Source: Cyanobacteria bacterium UBA8803 (lineage in GTDB: Bacteria; Cyanobacteriota; Cyanobacteriia; Cyanobacteriales; Coleofasciculaceae). From it: DNA of 5,560 bases. This document shows, in pieces, positions 1 to 5,515 of the stretch; the stretch's first letter is position 1, and the number at the start of each line of letters is the position of its first letter. Below the pieces are notes generated by a model. The model worked only from the letters and a program-made list of their open reading frames with translations. It did no database searches and was not told the DNA's origin. The stretch covers positions 15,250 through 20,809 of the forward strand of contig DNXU01000098.1 of NCBI GenBank assembly GCA_003505715.1, given 5' to 3'. The position numbers were made by a program, and so were the translations under genes.

Positions 1-26
1 TGAGGGATGAGGGATGAGGGGCTGGG
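1..26 (+). repeat. Heptamer tandem repeat (STRR-like), cut by the window edge
   Basis: The heptamer TGAGGGA is repeated: two exact units and a third ending in G instead of A, followed by CTGGG. Short tandem repeats of seven bases (STRRs) are known from cyanobacterial intergenic DNA, and this array may continue left of the window. The four G runs at 4-6, 11-13, 18-21 and 24-26, separated by 4, 4 and 2 bases, also fit the usual G-quadruplex pattern on the plus strand. It lies downstream of the deacetylase-family gene, whose stop codon is at 80-82. The rest of 1-79 shows no gene and no clear terminator, only a weak 6-base inverted repeat, CTAGTA at 38-43 with TACTAG at 69-74. Confidence 0.6.
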
Positions 27-79
27 AACAGATATGGCTAGTACAGCGCTGCGGAAATAATATCAAGTTACTAGTTCTC

Positions 80-1000
80 TTAGAGTTGATATTGGCGATA
101 AACTTCGCTAGCAGCGCGGTGGAGGAGGGAGTGGCGGTAGATAAGGGCTTTGAGGTCGTCGCTATAGCCGCCACCGATGACGCTGGCAACGGGATAGCCT
201 CCAGCAACGCAGGTACTTAGAACTTGCATCTCCCGACGGTAGAGTCCTGTATCGGTGAGGGCTAGTTTGCCGAAGCGATCGCTGGCATGGGGGTCTACTC
301 CGGCATCGTAAAGTACCAAATCTGGCTGAAGGTTAGAAAGTAAGTCAGGAAGATATCTGGCTAGGGTTTGCAGGTAGGCATCGTCATCCATCCCTACGGG
401 TAGGGGAACGTCTAAGTCACTTTTTTGTTTGGTGCCAGGGAAGTTGACTTCGCAGTGCATGGAGAAGGTAAAGACGCTCGGTTCATCTTGGAAAATAAAA
501 GCAGTACCGTCTCCTTGATGAACATCAAGGTCAATGATAAGAATTTTTTGAGCCAGTCCTAAGTGTTGGAGAACCCGGGTAGCAATGGCTAAATCGTTAA
601 AGATACAAAATCCCGATCCATAACTGGGAAAGGCATGATGAGTACCTCCAGCTGTATTACAGGCTAAACCGTACTTGAGAGCGAGTTGGGCGGTGAGGAT
701 AGTACCCCCTACCGCAGTGCAGGTACGCTTAACGAGGGCAGGACTCCAAGGTAAACCGATGCGGCGCTGGGCTTTGGGGTCGAGAGTGCCGTAATAGTAG
801 GATTGGATATAGTCTGGAGTGTGAACTAGCCCGATCCAGTCGGTTGAAGGAGGTTTGGGAAGGTGGAATTGTGCGGGAGTGGCAACATCATCTGTGAGGA
901 GGAGTTGGTAGAGTTGCTTGAATTTGGGCATGGGGAAGCGATGCCCTGGTGGGAGTGGAGCGACGTAATCGGGGTGGTAGATAATTGGTAAGTCTATCAA
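80..1000 (-). CDS. Histone deacetylase family (AcuC/arginase-fold) zinc hydrolase
   Basis: This 306-residue protein is a complete bacterial member of the histone deacetylase/acetoin-utilisation family, cytoplasmic, with no signal peptide or membrane segment. Catalytic features visible are GGTHHAF at 118-124 (the paired active-site histidines H121 and H122), FND at 134-136, and DLDVHQGDG at 157-165. By family knowledge D159 and H161 in that motif, together with D236 in AGVDPH, are the zinc ligands. The transition-state tyrosine would be Y279 in GGGYS. The full set suggests an active enzyme. Family members remove acetyl or similar acyl groups from lysines, polyamines or small amides; the substrate here cannot be told from sequence. 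The start is TTG at 998-1000: no in-frame ATG or GTG precedes it before a stop, and the next ATG (residue 24) would cut into the conserved N-terminal YHPDY...PGHRFPMPKF segment. It follows the LysRS gene by 76 bases in the same direction and could be cotranscribed with it. Confidence 0.93.
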   Translation of the reverse strand: MIDLPIIYHPDYVAPLPPGHRFPMPKFKQLYQLLLTDDVATPAQFHLPKPPSTDWIGLVHTPDYIQSYYYGTLDPKAQRRIGLPWSPALVKRTCTAVGGTILTAQLALKYGLACNTAGGTHHAFPSYGSGFCIFNDLAIATRVLQHLGLAQKILIIDLDVHQGDGTAFIFQDEPSVFTFSMHCEVNFPGTKQKSDLDVPLPVGMDDDAYLQTLARYLPDLLSNLQPDLVLYDAGVDPHASDRFGKLALTDTGLYRREMQVLSTCVAGGYPVASVIGGGYSDDLKALIYRHSLLHRAASEVYRQYQL

Positions 1001-1008
1001 AATCTTAA

Positions 1009-1014
1009 TCCCCT
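1009..1014 (-). promoter_or_regulatory. Shine-Dalgarno supporting the TTG start of the deacetylase gene
   Basis: On the minus strand AGGGGA lies 8 bases before the TTG at 998-1000, a normal spacing for a ribosome binding site. It supports the non-ATG start, which places the conserved N-terminal motif of the family at the protein's beginning. It is the best Shine-Dalgarno match of the three complete genes in the window. Confidence 0.6.
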
Positions 1015-1048
1015 GAAACGTACCTGGTGCCAGAAGGCTGAAGGGAAG

Positions 1049-1069
1049 AAAGCTTCTACAGTAAGCTTT
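1049..1069 (-). other. Small hairpin between LysRS and deacetylase genes
   Basis: The minus strand reads AAAGCTT, a 7-base loop, then AAGCTTT, giving a perfect 7-bp stem beginning 7 bases after the LysRS stop codon. A third AAGCTT (1072-1077) overlaps the stop codon, so the hexamer occurs three times in 28 bases. The sequence after the stem is CTTCCCTT rather than a T run, so it is a poor intrinsic terminator. It might be an RNA-processing or pausing element in a LysRS-deacetylase transcript, or chance. Confidence 0.3.
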
Positions 1070-1076
1070 TTAAGCT

Positions 1077-2699
1077 TTACAAGGATTTATGATTGTTTTT
1101 TGTGGTTTCAGCTTTAGCTTGATTAGTCTCTATTACCTCTTGCAACCTAGTAATAACAAAATCTCGGTCTAGGTAAGACAACAAAGCACCCGCCTTGGGG
1201 CCGCGCTCTTTACCTAAGAAAGATAAGTAAACGGCTTTGAAGGCAATAGATTGTTGAATCTCTACTTCTTTAGAGGTGGAAAATAAGGTAGTTTGTAACT
1301 CCTCACTACCCCATGCTTCTACATTTGCTAAATTCCCTATTAATTTTTCCAAGTAAGCCACTTGCTCTTGAGTCAATTCACCTGCTTTCTCAGGAACTCG
1401 CTCCAGATACAGAACTAACTTTTCTTCCTCATCAGCATAGTCTTGCAACCACTTCTTAGCTGTAGCAATCCTTTGATTGACAATTTCCGAATCAAAGTCA
1501 CTCAAAGCTTGATTACTCCGCTGCTCTACCTCTTTTTTAATATCAAGGTGGGGAATCTGGAGTAGTGAAATTAGCGTGCTGAAATCAAAAGGGTGATAGG
1601 GTCTAATCTCATCACCGCATTGGGCGTAAAACAGCGGCATTAAGTCTTCAGGTAATTTGGCTGGCTCTGGATTAGACTCTAACTGAGTTTGATATTTACC
1701 GATGAGCGTATCGTAGTCTCTCAAAAGACGGGTAACTGTTTCGTAATTAGGTGCAAAGTTGATAACAGTGCGCGGTTGAGTCCGCAGCATCAAAAATCGT
1801 AGTAGTTCGGCAGGAAGTAACTCGGCAATTTCCTTAGCACTTGACCCTACACCCTTGGATGAACTCATCTTCGTACCATTGACGAGAATAAATTCGTAGG
1901 GTGAATGGAAGGGGGGTTGTTTTTTTAAGACCTTACGGCAAATGGCATTGGCGACATCGCGGGAACCTCCTTTTTGGGAGTGATCCTTACCTGCCATTTC
2001 GATAGTTACGCCCAACAGTTCCCACTTGGCAACCCACTCAACTTTCCAAGGTAGCTTGCCATTGCCATCAAAGGGAGAAACCCAACCGGAGTGTCCGCAA
2101 CCCTTCACCCAGTCGGTGGCCTCCGGCTTGCAGGTGTAAAATACTTCTGAACCATTGTAATCTGTGGTAACAGTGGTAGCGATTTTGCCACACTTTTCAC
2201 AAACTACTTGAAAGGGATACCAGTTATTGGGGCGCTCGGCCTTGCTTACCTCTTTATAGGCTTCTCTGACCAGGTGAGCGTTTTTGAGAAAAATATCGAT
2301 ATAAGGATTCAGCTTACCAGAGCGATACAGATCCCGCAGGTAGTAAACCTCTGGCCTAATTCCCAGATAATTAAAGACCTCTAGGAATTCATCCATAAAA
2401 TAGCTGGCATAATCACTGGCTGTCTCTCCAGGAGAAGGCACGTTACACAGGGGAAAGCCAAGATAGGGCGAAAACTTCTCCCGGTCGAGGTACTTAGGCA
2501 CCGTATCCAGGGCATCGTAGTCATCTACGCCGTACAAGAATTTTACGGGCTTTCCTGCGTGTTTCAAGGCTCGGTAAATAACATCATGAATAACCACGCC
2601 TCGCAAAGACCCGACATGAACTCTTCCGGAAGGGGTCTTGGAGTCGTTAACCACTTGGTCGCCTTGTGCATCAGCAGCGATTTTGTCAGCCCAAAACAT
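1077..2699 (-). CDS. lysS: Class I lysyl-tRNA synthetase (LysRS1)
   Basis: This 540-residue cytoplasmic enzyme charges tRNA-Lys with lysine using ATP. It is the class I (Rossmann-fold) form, unrelated to the class II LysRS of most bacteria. In order, the protein shows the family start FWADKIA (2-8), the HIGH-like signature TPSGRVHVG (22-30), and DDYDALDTVP (59-68). A cysteine-rich insert that could bind zinc follows (C167, C170, C190, C201, H203), then AGKDH (236-240) and the KMSKS-type loop KMSSSKG (277-283). A helical C-terminal anticodon-binding region ends with the typical FLGKERGPK (494-502) and LDRDFVITRL (510-519). Length is normal for the family and nothing is truncated. The ATG at 2697-2699 gives the expected N-terminus, but no Shine-Dalgarno precedes it, only an A-rich leader. 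Class I LysRS is typical of archaea and spirochaetes and patchy elsewhere, so its presence in a cyanobacterial context suggests replacement or acquisition. Whether a class II gene also exists cannot be seen here. Confidence 0.95.
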   Translation of the reverse strand: MFWADKIAADAQGDQVVNDSKTPSGRVHVGSLRGVVIHDVIYRALKHAGKPVKFLYGVDDYDALDTVPKYLDREKFSPYLGFPLCNVPSPGETASDYASYFMDEFLEVFNYLGIRPEVYYLRDLYRSGKLNPYIDIFLKNAHLVREAYKEVSKAERPNNWYPFQVVCEKCGKIATTVTTDYNGSEVFYTCKPEATDWVKGCGHSGWVSPFDGNGKLPWKVEWVAKWELLGVTIEMAGKDHSQKGGSRDVANAICRKVLKKQPPFHSPYEFILVNGTKMSSSKGVGSSAKEIAELLPAELLRFLMLRTQPRTVINFAPNYETVTRLLRDYDTLIGKYQTQLESNPEPAKLPEDLMPLFYAQCGDEIRPYHPFDFSTLISLLQIPHLDIKKEVEQRSNQALSDFDSEIVNQRIATAKKWLQDYADEEEKLVLYLERVPEKAGELTQEQVAYLEKLIGNLANVEAWGSEELQTTLFSTSKEVEIQQSIAFKAVYLSFLGKERGPKAGALLSYLDRDFVITRLQEVIETNQAKAETTKNNHKSL

Positions 2700-2729
2700 T
2701 TTTTATTTGCATCTGTTTACAGTCTTTAT

Positions 2730-2735
2730 ATTTTA
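2730..2735 (-). promoter_or_regulatory. Possible -10 element for the LysRS gene
   Basis: On the minus strand TAAAAT matches five of six bases of the sigma-70 TATAAT box and lies about 30 bases before the LysRS ATG, leaving a leader of roughly 20-25 bases. There is no recognisable -35 box: that position falls inside the pyrimidine tract complementary to 2751-2780. If used, the promoter would depend on an activator or on the unusual tract. This is a motif match only. Confidence 0.25.
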
Positions 2736-2750
2736 GCCTCATAGTAGCCC

Positions 2751-2780
2751 GAGGGAGAGGGAGAGGGAAAGGGAGGGAAG
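2751..2780 (+). repeat. Homopurine hexamer repeat with G-quadruplex pattern upstream of LysRS
   Basis: Thirty consecutive purines begin with three exact GAGGGA units and continue as degenerate copies. Five GGG runs (2753-2755, 2759-2761, 2765-2767, 2771-2773, 2775-2777) are separated by 3, 3, 3 and 1 bases, which satisfies the usual intramolecular G-quadruplex rule. The G-rich strand is the template strand for the LysRS gene, and the tract ends 51 bases before its start codon. Homopurine mirror-like tracts can also form triplex DNA. A regulatory effect is inference; a slippage-prone simple repeat is the minimal reading. Confidence 0.7.
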
Positions 2781-2797
2781 TCTCTTGTACAAGCTTT

Positions 2798-2805
2798 GCG
2801 ATCGC
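2798..2805. repeat. HIP1 octamer GCGATCGC (intergenic copy)
   Basis: This is a perfect copy of the highly iterated palindrome HIP1, which is strongly over-represented in many cyanobacterial genomes. Two further exact copies lie inside genes at 275-282 and 5201-5208. Three copies in 5.56 kb far exceed the roughly one per 65 kb expected for a given 8-mer in random sequence, and this is the main taxonomic clue. A 10-base palindrome, CTTGTACAAG, lies just to the left at 2784-2793. Confidence 0.85.
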
Positions 2806-2819
2806 GCAATGTGGAGAAT

Positions 2820-2912
2820 TTAGGCAAAAGCCTCCCAAATTTGAGAGGGACAAGAGAGGCATAAACTTCCAGTTCTCCCTAAGGTTGGAAGGCTAGGGGG
2901 GCTTTTGCCTAA
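2820..2912. repeat. Long inverted repeat, 17-base arms around a 59-base centre (MITE-like or structured leader)
   Basis: The left arm TTAGGCAAAAGCCTCCC (2820-2836) and the right arm (2896-2912) are reverse complements at 16 of 17 positions. Each arm also contains its own small hairpin, GGC-AAAA-GCC. Inside, CTTCCA (2866-2871) can pair with TGGAAG (2886-2891), and GCCTC (2830-2834) has an alternative partner GAGGC (2856-2860), so two exclusive folds are possible. The element is about 93 bp and lies 121-213 bases upstream of the LysRS start. No clear target-site duplication flanks it. It could be a miniature transposable element, a recombination-type palindrome, or an RNA leader if transcription starts upstream of it. 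Confidence 0.6.
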
Positions 2913-2950
2913 GTCCTAGATTAGAGACAACTTGTTCTTCAAATTAAACT

Positions 2951-2986
2951 AAAAATTCCCCACCCAGGCCAAACCTAGGTAGGGAA
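2951..2986 (-). terminator. Strong intrinsic terminator of the thiamine-diphosphate enzyme gene
   Basis: Read on the minus strand, UUCCCUACCUAGG (2986-2974) pairs over all 13 positions with CCUGGGUGGGGAA (2968-2956), using two G-U pairs, around a 5-base loop UUUGG. Five Us follow directly (2955-2951), then AGUUUAAUUU. The two wobble pairs become mismatches on the plus strand, so the stem is tuned to minus-strand RNA. It ends transcription about 140-170 bases beyond the stop codon of the gene at 3124-5337 and separates it from the LysRS unit. Confidence 0.82.
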
Positions 2987-3014
2987 CAAGCAATCAGATT
3001 TCTTTGTACAGATT

Positions 3015-3082
3015 GTTTGTAGTAGGGACTTTAGTCCCTGAAAATGCTGTATTGCCAACCACTTTCATTGGTTACTACGAAC
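3015..3082. repeat. Compact three-stem repeat element with 10-base terminal inverted repeats
   Basis: GTTTGTAGTA (3015-3024) and TACTACGAAC (3073-3082) form an outer stem with one mismatch. Two hairpins lie inside: AGGGACT-TT-AGTCCCT (3024-3039, perfect 7-bp arms) and AACCA-loop-TGGTT (3057-3073). The GTAGTAGGGACTTTAGTCCC core resembles a family of short repeats that I recall as frequent in intergenic DNA of filamentous cyanobacteria; copy number here cannot be tested. It sits in the 3' untranslated stretch between the stop codon of the thiamine-diphosphate enzyme and its terminator, so it would be part of that mRNA. A non-autonomous mobile repeat is the likeliest reading. Confidence 0.6.
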
Positions 3083-3123
3083 CTTTTATACAAGGCAAGA
3101 CGCTACCGGACAGGATGTCAATT

Positions 3124-5337
3124 CTAACCAACCAACTCAGTTGCTCGCTTGGCCAAATTCTCCGCCGTTAACCCATTAAATCCCATCAATTGACCCACCG
3201 TCGCTGTTGTTTCCCCTCGTTTCCAGGCAAAGGTATCCCGCTTACAATTACTCCGTAACATAATCGGTTCTAACATGCCACTCGTACCGCCACTGACACC
3301 AATTAAAGCATCCCCACCAAACAATCTTTCAAATCCTTCATCATCTAAGAAGTGGCTATCTTGTTCGGTGCAGGTTTCCCATGCCACATCATCAGGACGG
3401 TATAAGCGGCGAGGGCTAATTATCGAAATAATGCGCACCCCAATTCCTTCATTTTCTAAGTGAACTGCTGCATCAAACACTGGAATTAAAGTCATATCGC
3501 CAATTACAGCAAATACCACTTTCTTTCTCCCTTCACTTTCATGCAGTACTACCCCGCCATCCTTCAGTGCTTGGCGGGTTTGTTCAAAGGTAGTGAGAAC
3601 GGGTAAGGGTGACTTACTTGCGGTAATGGTAATTCCTTTATTCTTGGTAGTGAGCGCCCACTCATAACAAGCTTGGATACTATTTGCATCGCAAGGAAAT
3701 AGAGGAAAAATATTGCCATTCCGCATCATCGCAGCAAAGTAGTTTTCAATCTCCGGACGCTGGTGAGTCCAACCATTGCGTCCTTGTTCCAAGGCTCCAG
3801 CTGTAAATAACGTAATGGTAGAAGGAGTAGGACGGCGCAATTCGGCCATCGCTTGAGTTACCGTCTGCCAGATGGGTAAGCCATTGATGGCAAAAGATTC
3901 GTAGGAACACCAGAGGGTACGTGCCCCAAATAATGCTAAGCCTACTGCTAACCCAGCACAGGCATCCTCGCTTAAAGGTTCGTAAACCTGACCCTTTGGC
4001 CCTTGGAAATAGGTATCGTCAGGGGTGGGGTGAATAATTTTGAGGGCAACGTTAATATTATTAATTCCAGAGGCTGCATTCCCATCTGCATTAGAAATGA
4101 TGAAGTTGGGGTCATGCTTACCGACATGGGCAACTAACGATCCCATCGCCGTGGTTGCGACTTGTTTTTCTGCTTTAATCGGAAATTCCTGTAAGGGTAA
4201 TTGGCCTAAATCTGGCAGAGGTAATTCTTTTTCGGTGACTACATGGCGGGATGCAGGGCCACCCCCTGCTCTTTCAAAGTTACTACGTACCAATTGCCAC
4301 GCTTGTGGGGGTAAGGCACGGGCTTGAAGAGCGCTCACCACATCCTCATTGTCTAAGGTATGGTGAGCGTAGAGGTTGTGGGATTTTGCTCCTCGGTCAT
4401 GCACTCCTGCACCTTTGAGCTGTTTGACGATGAGTACGGTTAAGGTGCCACTAAGCGCGGATCTAGCAGCTTTGTCTGTTGCTTCCAGTACTGCTTTGGT
4501 AAACTCCAACCGCTTTTCTAAGGAAAACTTGGTGCTATCAACATATTCACCAGGTTGATTGGCATCGTCATAGTCTTTGGCATTAACTAAGATGACCTCT
4601 TCAAAACCATTACCCTGCCAGTATTTAATCATTTCCTCGTTGGGTTTGGTGGACACCATACTGTGGTGTTCTTGGGAATAGCCGTTCCAAACCAGGATGG
4701 GGAGGAAGTTGGTTACCTCTGGATAGGCGGTGTGGAAGTGGGCTATGCTGCTCATTACATAAGGCTCGCCTAAACCACCATCGCCAATGGTGACGGGGAA
4801 TAACACATCAGGGTGGAGTAAGGCTCCTGCCATGGCAAAATGTTGCCCTTGTCCTAAAGGCCCAGCCGGGTTCAGCAGTCCAGGAATTTGGCCGGAAAGG
4901 TGCCCGAGGAGTCCGTGCATTTCCCGAAAGCGTTCTCGCAGCTGCTGTACTGTATTAATTCCCATGTCCTCTAGAGAGCGATCTAGGAACGTCGTGCTGT
5001 AGAAACCGGGAGCGTGATGCCCAACTTCGGTAATGATGTTCTTGTAACCCAGCATAACCAATGCGGCGATGCCTTCAGCAATGCTGGCAAACCCTCCTGG
5101 GTGGCCGGAAGCTTTAGATGCGGTAACTTGTAAGATCAGGTAACGGAGGGCGTCGGCAGCTAGGAGGGTTTGGAATACAGCTGCTGGCTCTGAGGGAGAA
5201 GCGATCGCTACTTTGTTCTCAGCAATGGCAGGTGTTCCACCATAGGCTTCAAAACCTGGAAAGGTTTGCCCAAAATATTGAATGCCTTCGCAAAAGGCTG
5301 GGGTAGTTGACGTAGCTTTTGGGGTGGTTGCGGTCAT
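3124..5337 (-). CDS. Thiamine-diphosphate enzyme, phosphoketolase-like with transketolase motifs
   Basis: This 737-residue cytoplasmic protein has the three-domain transketolase/phosphoketolase architecture. The cofactor-binding domain (about 55-330) has ASGHPGG (76-82), VGHH (105-108), GPLGQG (159-164), and the diphosphate motif GDGGLGE (185-191) closing at N218 in LPILVWNGY. The pyrimidine-binding domain (about 395-575) has the likely activating glutamate E457 in PLSEDA, SYESF (478-482), NGWTHQRPE (521-529) and PCDAN (548-552). The C-terminal domain (about 605-737) has VIGDMT (611-616) and RGETTAT (707-713). SGHPGG and GPLGQG are transketolase-like. LPILxxNGY, LSEx, SYExF, NGxTHQxP, DAN and the C-terminal RGxTTxT are phosphoketolase-like. 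Length lies between transketolases (about 620-690) and classical phosphoketolases (about 790-825). It probably acts on sugar phosphates in pentose-phosphate or acetyl-phosphate metabolism, and resembles what I recall of Synechocystis Sll0529, a putative second phosphoketolase; that link is from memory. The ATG at 5335-5337 has only a weak upstream AAGG. Confidence 0.85.
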   Translation of the reverse strand: MTATTPKATSTTPAFCEGIQYFGQTFPGFEAYGGTPAIAENKVAIASPSEPAAVFQTLLAADALRYLILQVTASKASGHPGGFASIAEGIAALVMLGYKNIITEVGHHAPGFYSTTFLDRSLEDMGINTVQQLRERFREMHGLLGHLSGQIPGLLNPAGPLGQGQHFAMAGALLHPDVLFPVTIGDGGLGEPYVMSSIAHFHTAYPEVTNFLPILVWNGYSQEHHSMVSTKPNEEMIKYWQGNGFEEVILVNAKDYDDANQPGEYVDSTKFSLEKRLEFTKAVLEATDKAARSALSGTLTVLIVKQLKGAGVHDRGAKSHNLYAHHTLDNEDVVSALQARALPPQAWQLVRSNFERAGGGPASRHVVTEKELPLPDLGQLPLQEFPIKAEKQVATTAMGSLVAHVGKHDPNFIISNADGNAASGINNINVALKIIHPTPDDTYFQGPKGQVYEPLSEDACAGLAVGLALFGARTLWCSYESFAINGLPIWQTVTQAMAELRRPTPSTITLFTAGALEQGRNGWTHQRPEIENYFAAMMRNGNIFPLFPCDANSIQACYEWALTTKNKGITITASKSPLPVLTTFEQTRQALKDGGVVLHESEGRKKVVFAVIGDMTLIPVFDAAVHLENEGIGVRIISIISPRRLYRPDDVAWETCTEQDSHFLDDEGFERLFGGDALIGVSGGTSGMLEPIMLRSNCKRDTFAWKRGETTATVGQLMGFNGLTAENLAKRATELVG

Positions 5338-5376
5338 GCCGAGTACCTTGTTGTTTATGAGTTGGCCTTAATTAAG

Positions 5377-5406
5377 TTAATAAAAATTTTATAACTTTTT
5401 TTGCAA
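5377..5406 (-). promoter_or_regulatory. Weak sigma-70-like promoter for the thiamine-diphosphate enzyme gene
   Basis: On the minus strand TTGCAA (5401-5406) and TATTAA (5377-5382) are separated by 18 bases, each matching four of six consensus positions. Transcription would begin near 5370 and give a leader of roughly 30 bases. TATAAA within the spacer is an alternative -10 box. The region is so A+T-rich that chance matches are likely. Confidence 0.3.
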
Positions 5407-5458
5407 CATTAATGTTGTTAAAGTTTATTTATTAAAAGCTATATAGCTATTAAAAGCT
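5404..5458. promoter_or_regulatory. Palindromes and direct repeats in the control region (possible operators)
   Basis: CAACATTAATGTTG (5404-5417) is a perfect 14-base palindrome overlapping the candidate -35 box. AGCTATATAGCT (5437-5448) is a perfect 12-base palindrome. The 11-mer TATTAAAAGCT occurs twice, at 5430-5440 and 5448-5458, starts 18 bases apart. A 10-base palindrome CTTAATTAAG lies downstream at 5367-5376. Such symmetry just upstream of a promoter fits binding by a dimeric regulator, but A+T-rich DNA gives such patterns by chance and I recognise no named cyanobacterial operator here. Confidence 0.35.
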
Positions 5459-5465
5459 TGAACTT

Positions 5466-5505
5466 AAATCGAAATGCCCCCTCGCACGAGAGAGGCGAGA
5501 GGGCA
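5466..5505 (-). terminator. Probable terminator of a gene lying right of the window
   Basis: On the minus strand UGCCCUCUCGC (5505-5495) pairs with GCGAGGGGGCA (5485-5475) over 11 positions with one G-U pair, around a 9-base loop. AUUUCGAUUUAAG follows, only a moderate U tract. The G-U pair is a mismatch on the plus strand, which favours minus-strand use. It begins 10 bases past a possible stop codon at 5516-5518 and insulates the downstream control region. Confidence 0.6.
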
Positions 5506-5515
5506 ATACTGCTAG

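Noticed and set aside
14..220. 68-codon open frame on the plus strand
   Set aside because: It overlaps the 3' end of the well-supported deacetylase gene on the other strand and has no recognisable domain or ribosome binding site.
1049..1069. Intrinsic terminator between LysRS and the deacetylase gene
   Set aside because: The 7-bp A+T-rich stem lacks a following U tract, so it was kept only as an unassigned hairpin.
2559..2896. Two plus-strand open frames of 61 and 76 codons across the LysRS start and the intergenic region
   Set aside because: They are partly antisense to the LysRS N-terminus; the rest is low-complexity arginine/glycine from the purine repeat. No Shine-Dalgarno or family resemblance.
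3015..3083. tRNA-like look: GGTTCGTAGTAACC on the minus strand and a three-stem fold
   Set aside because: The T-loop consensus is not met, there is no anticodon-arm geometry or 7-bp acceptor stem, and the stems are better explained as a small palindromic repeat.
2700..3123. T-box or lysine riboswitch controlling LysRS
   Set aside because: No T-box sequence or lysine-aptamer core was recognisable, and a strong terminator for the upstream gene and a candidate promoter close to the start leave little room for it.
3275..5002. Four plus-strand frames of 60-95 codons inside the thiamine-diphosphate enzyme gene
   Set aside because: They are antisense shadows of a long coding sequence with clear catalytic motifs.
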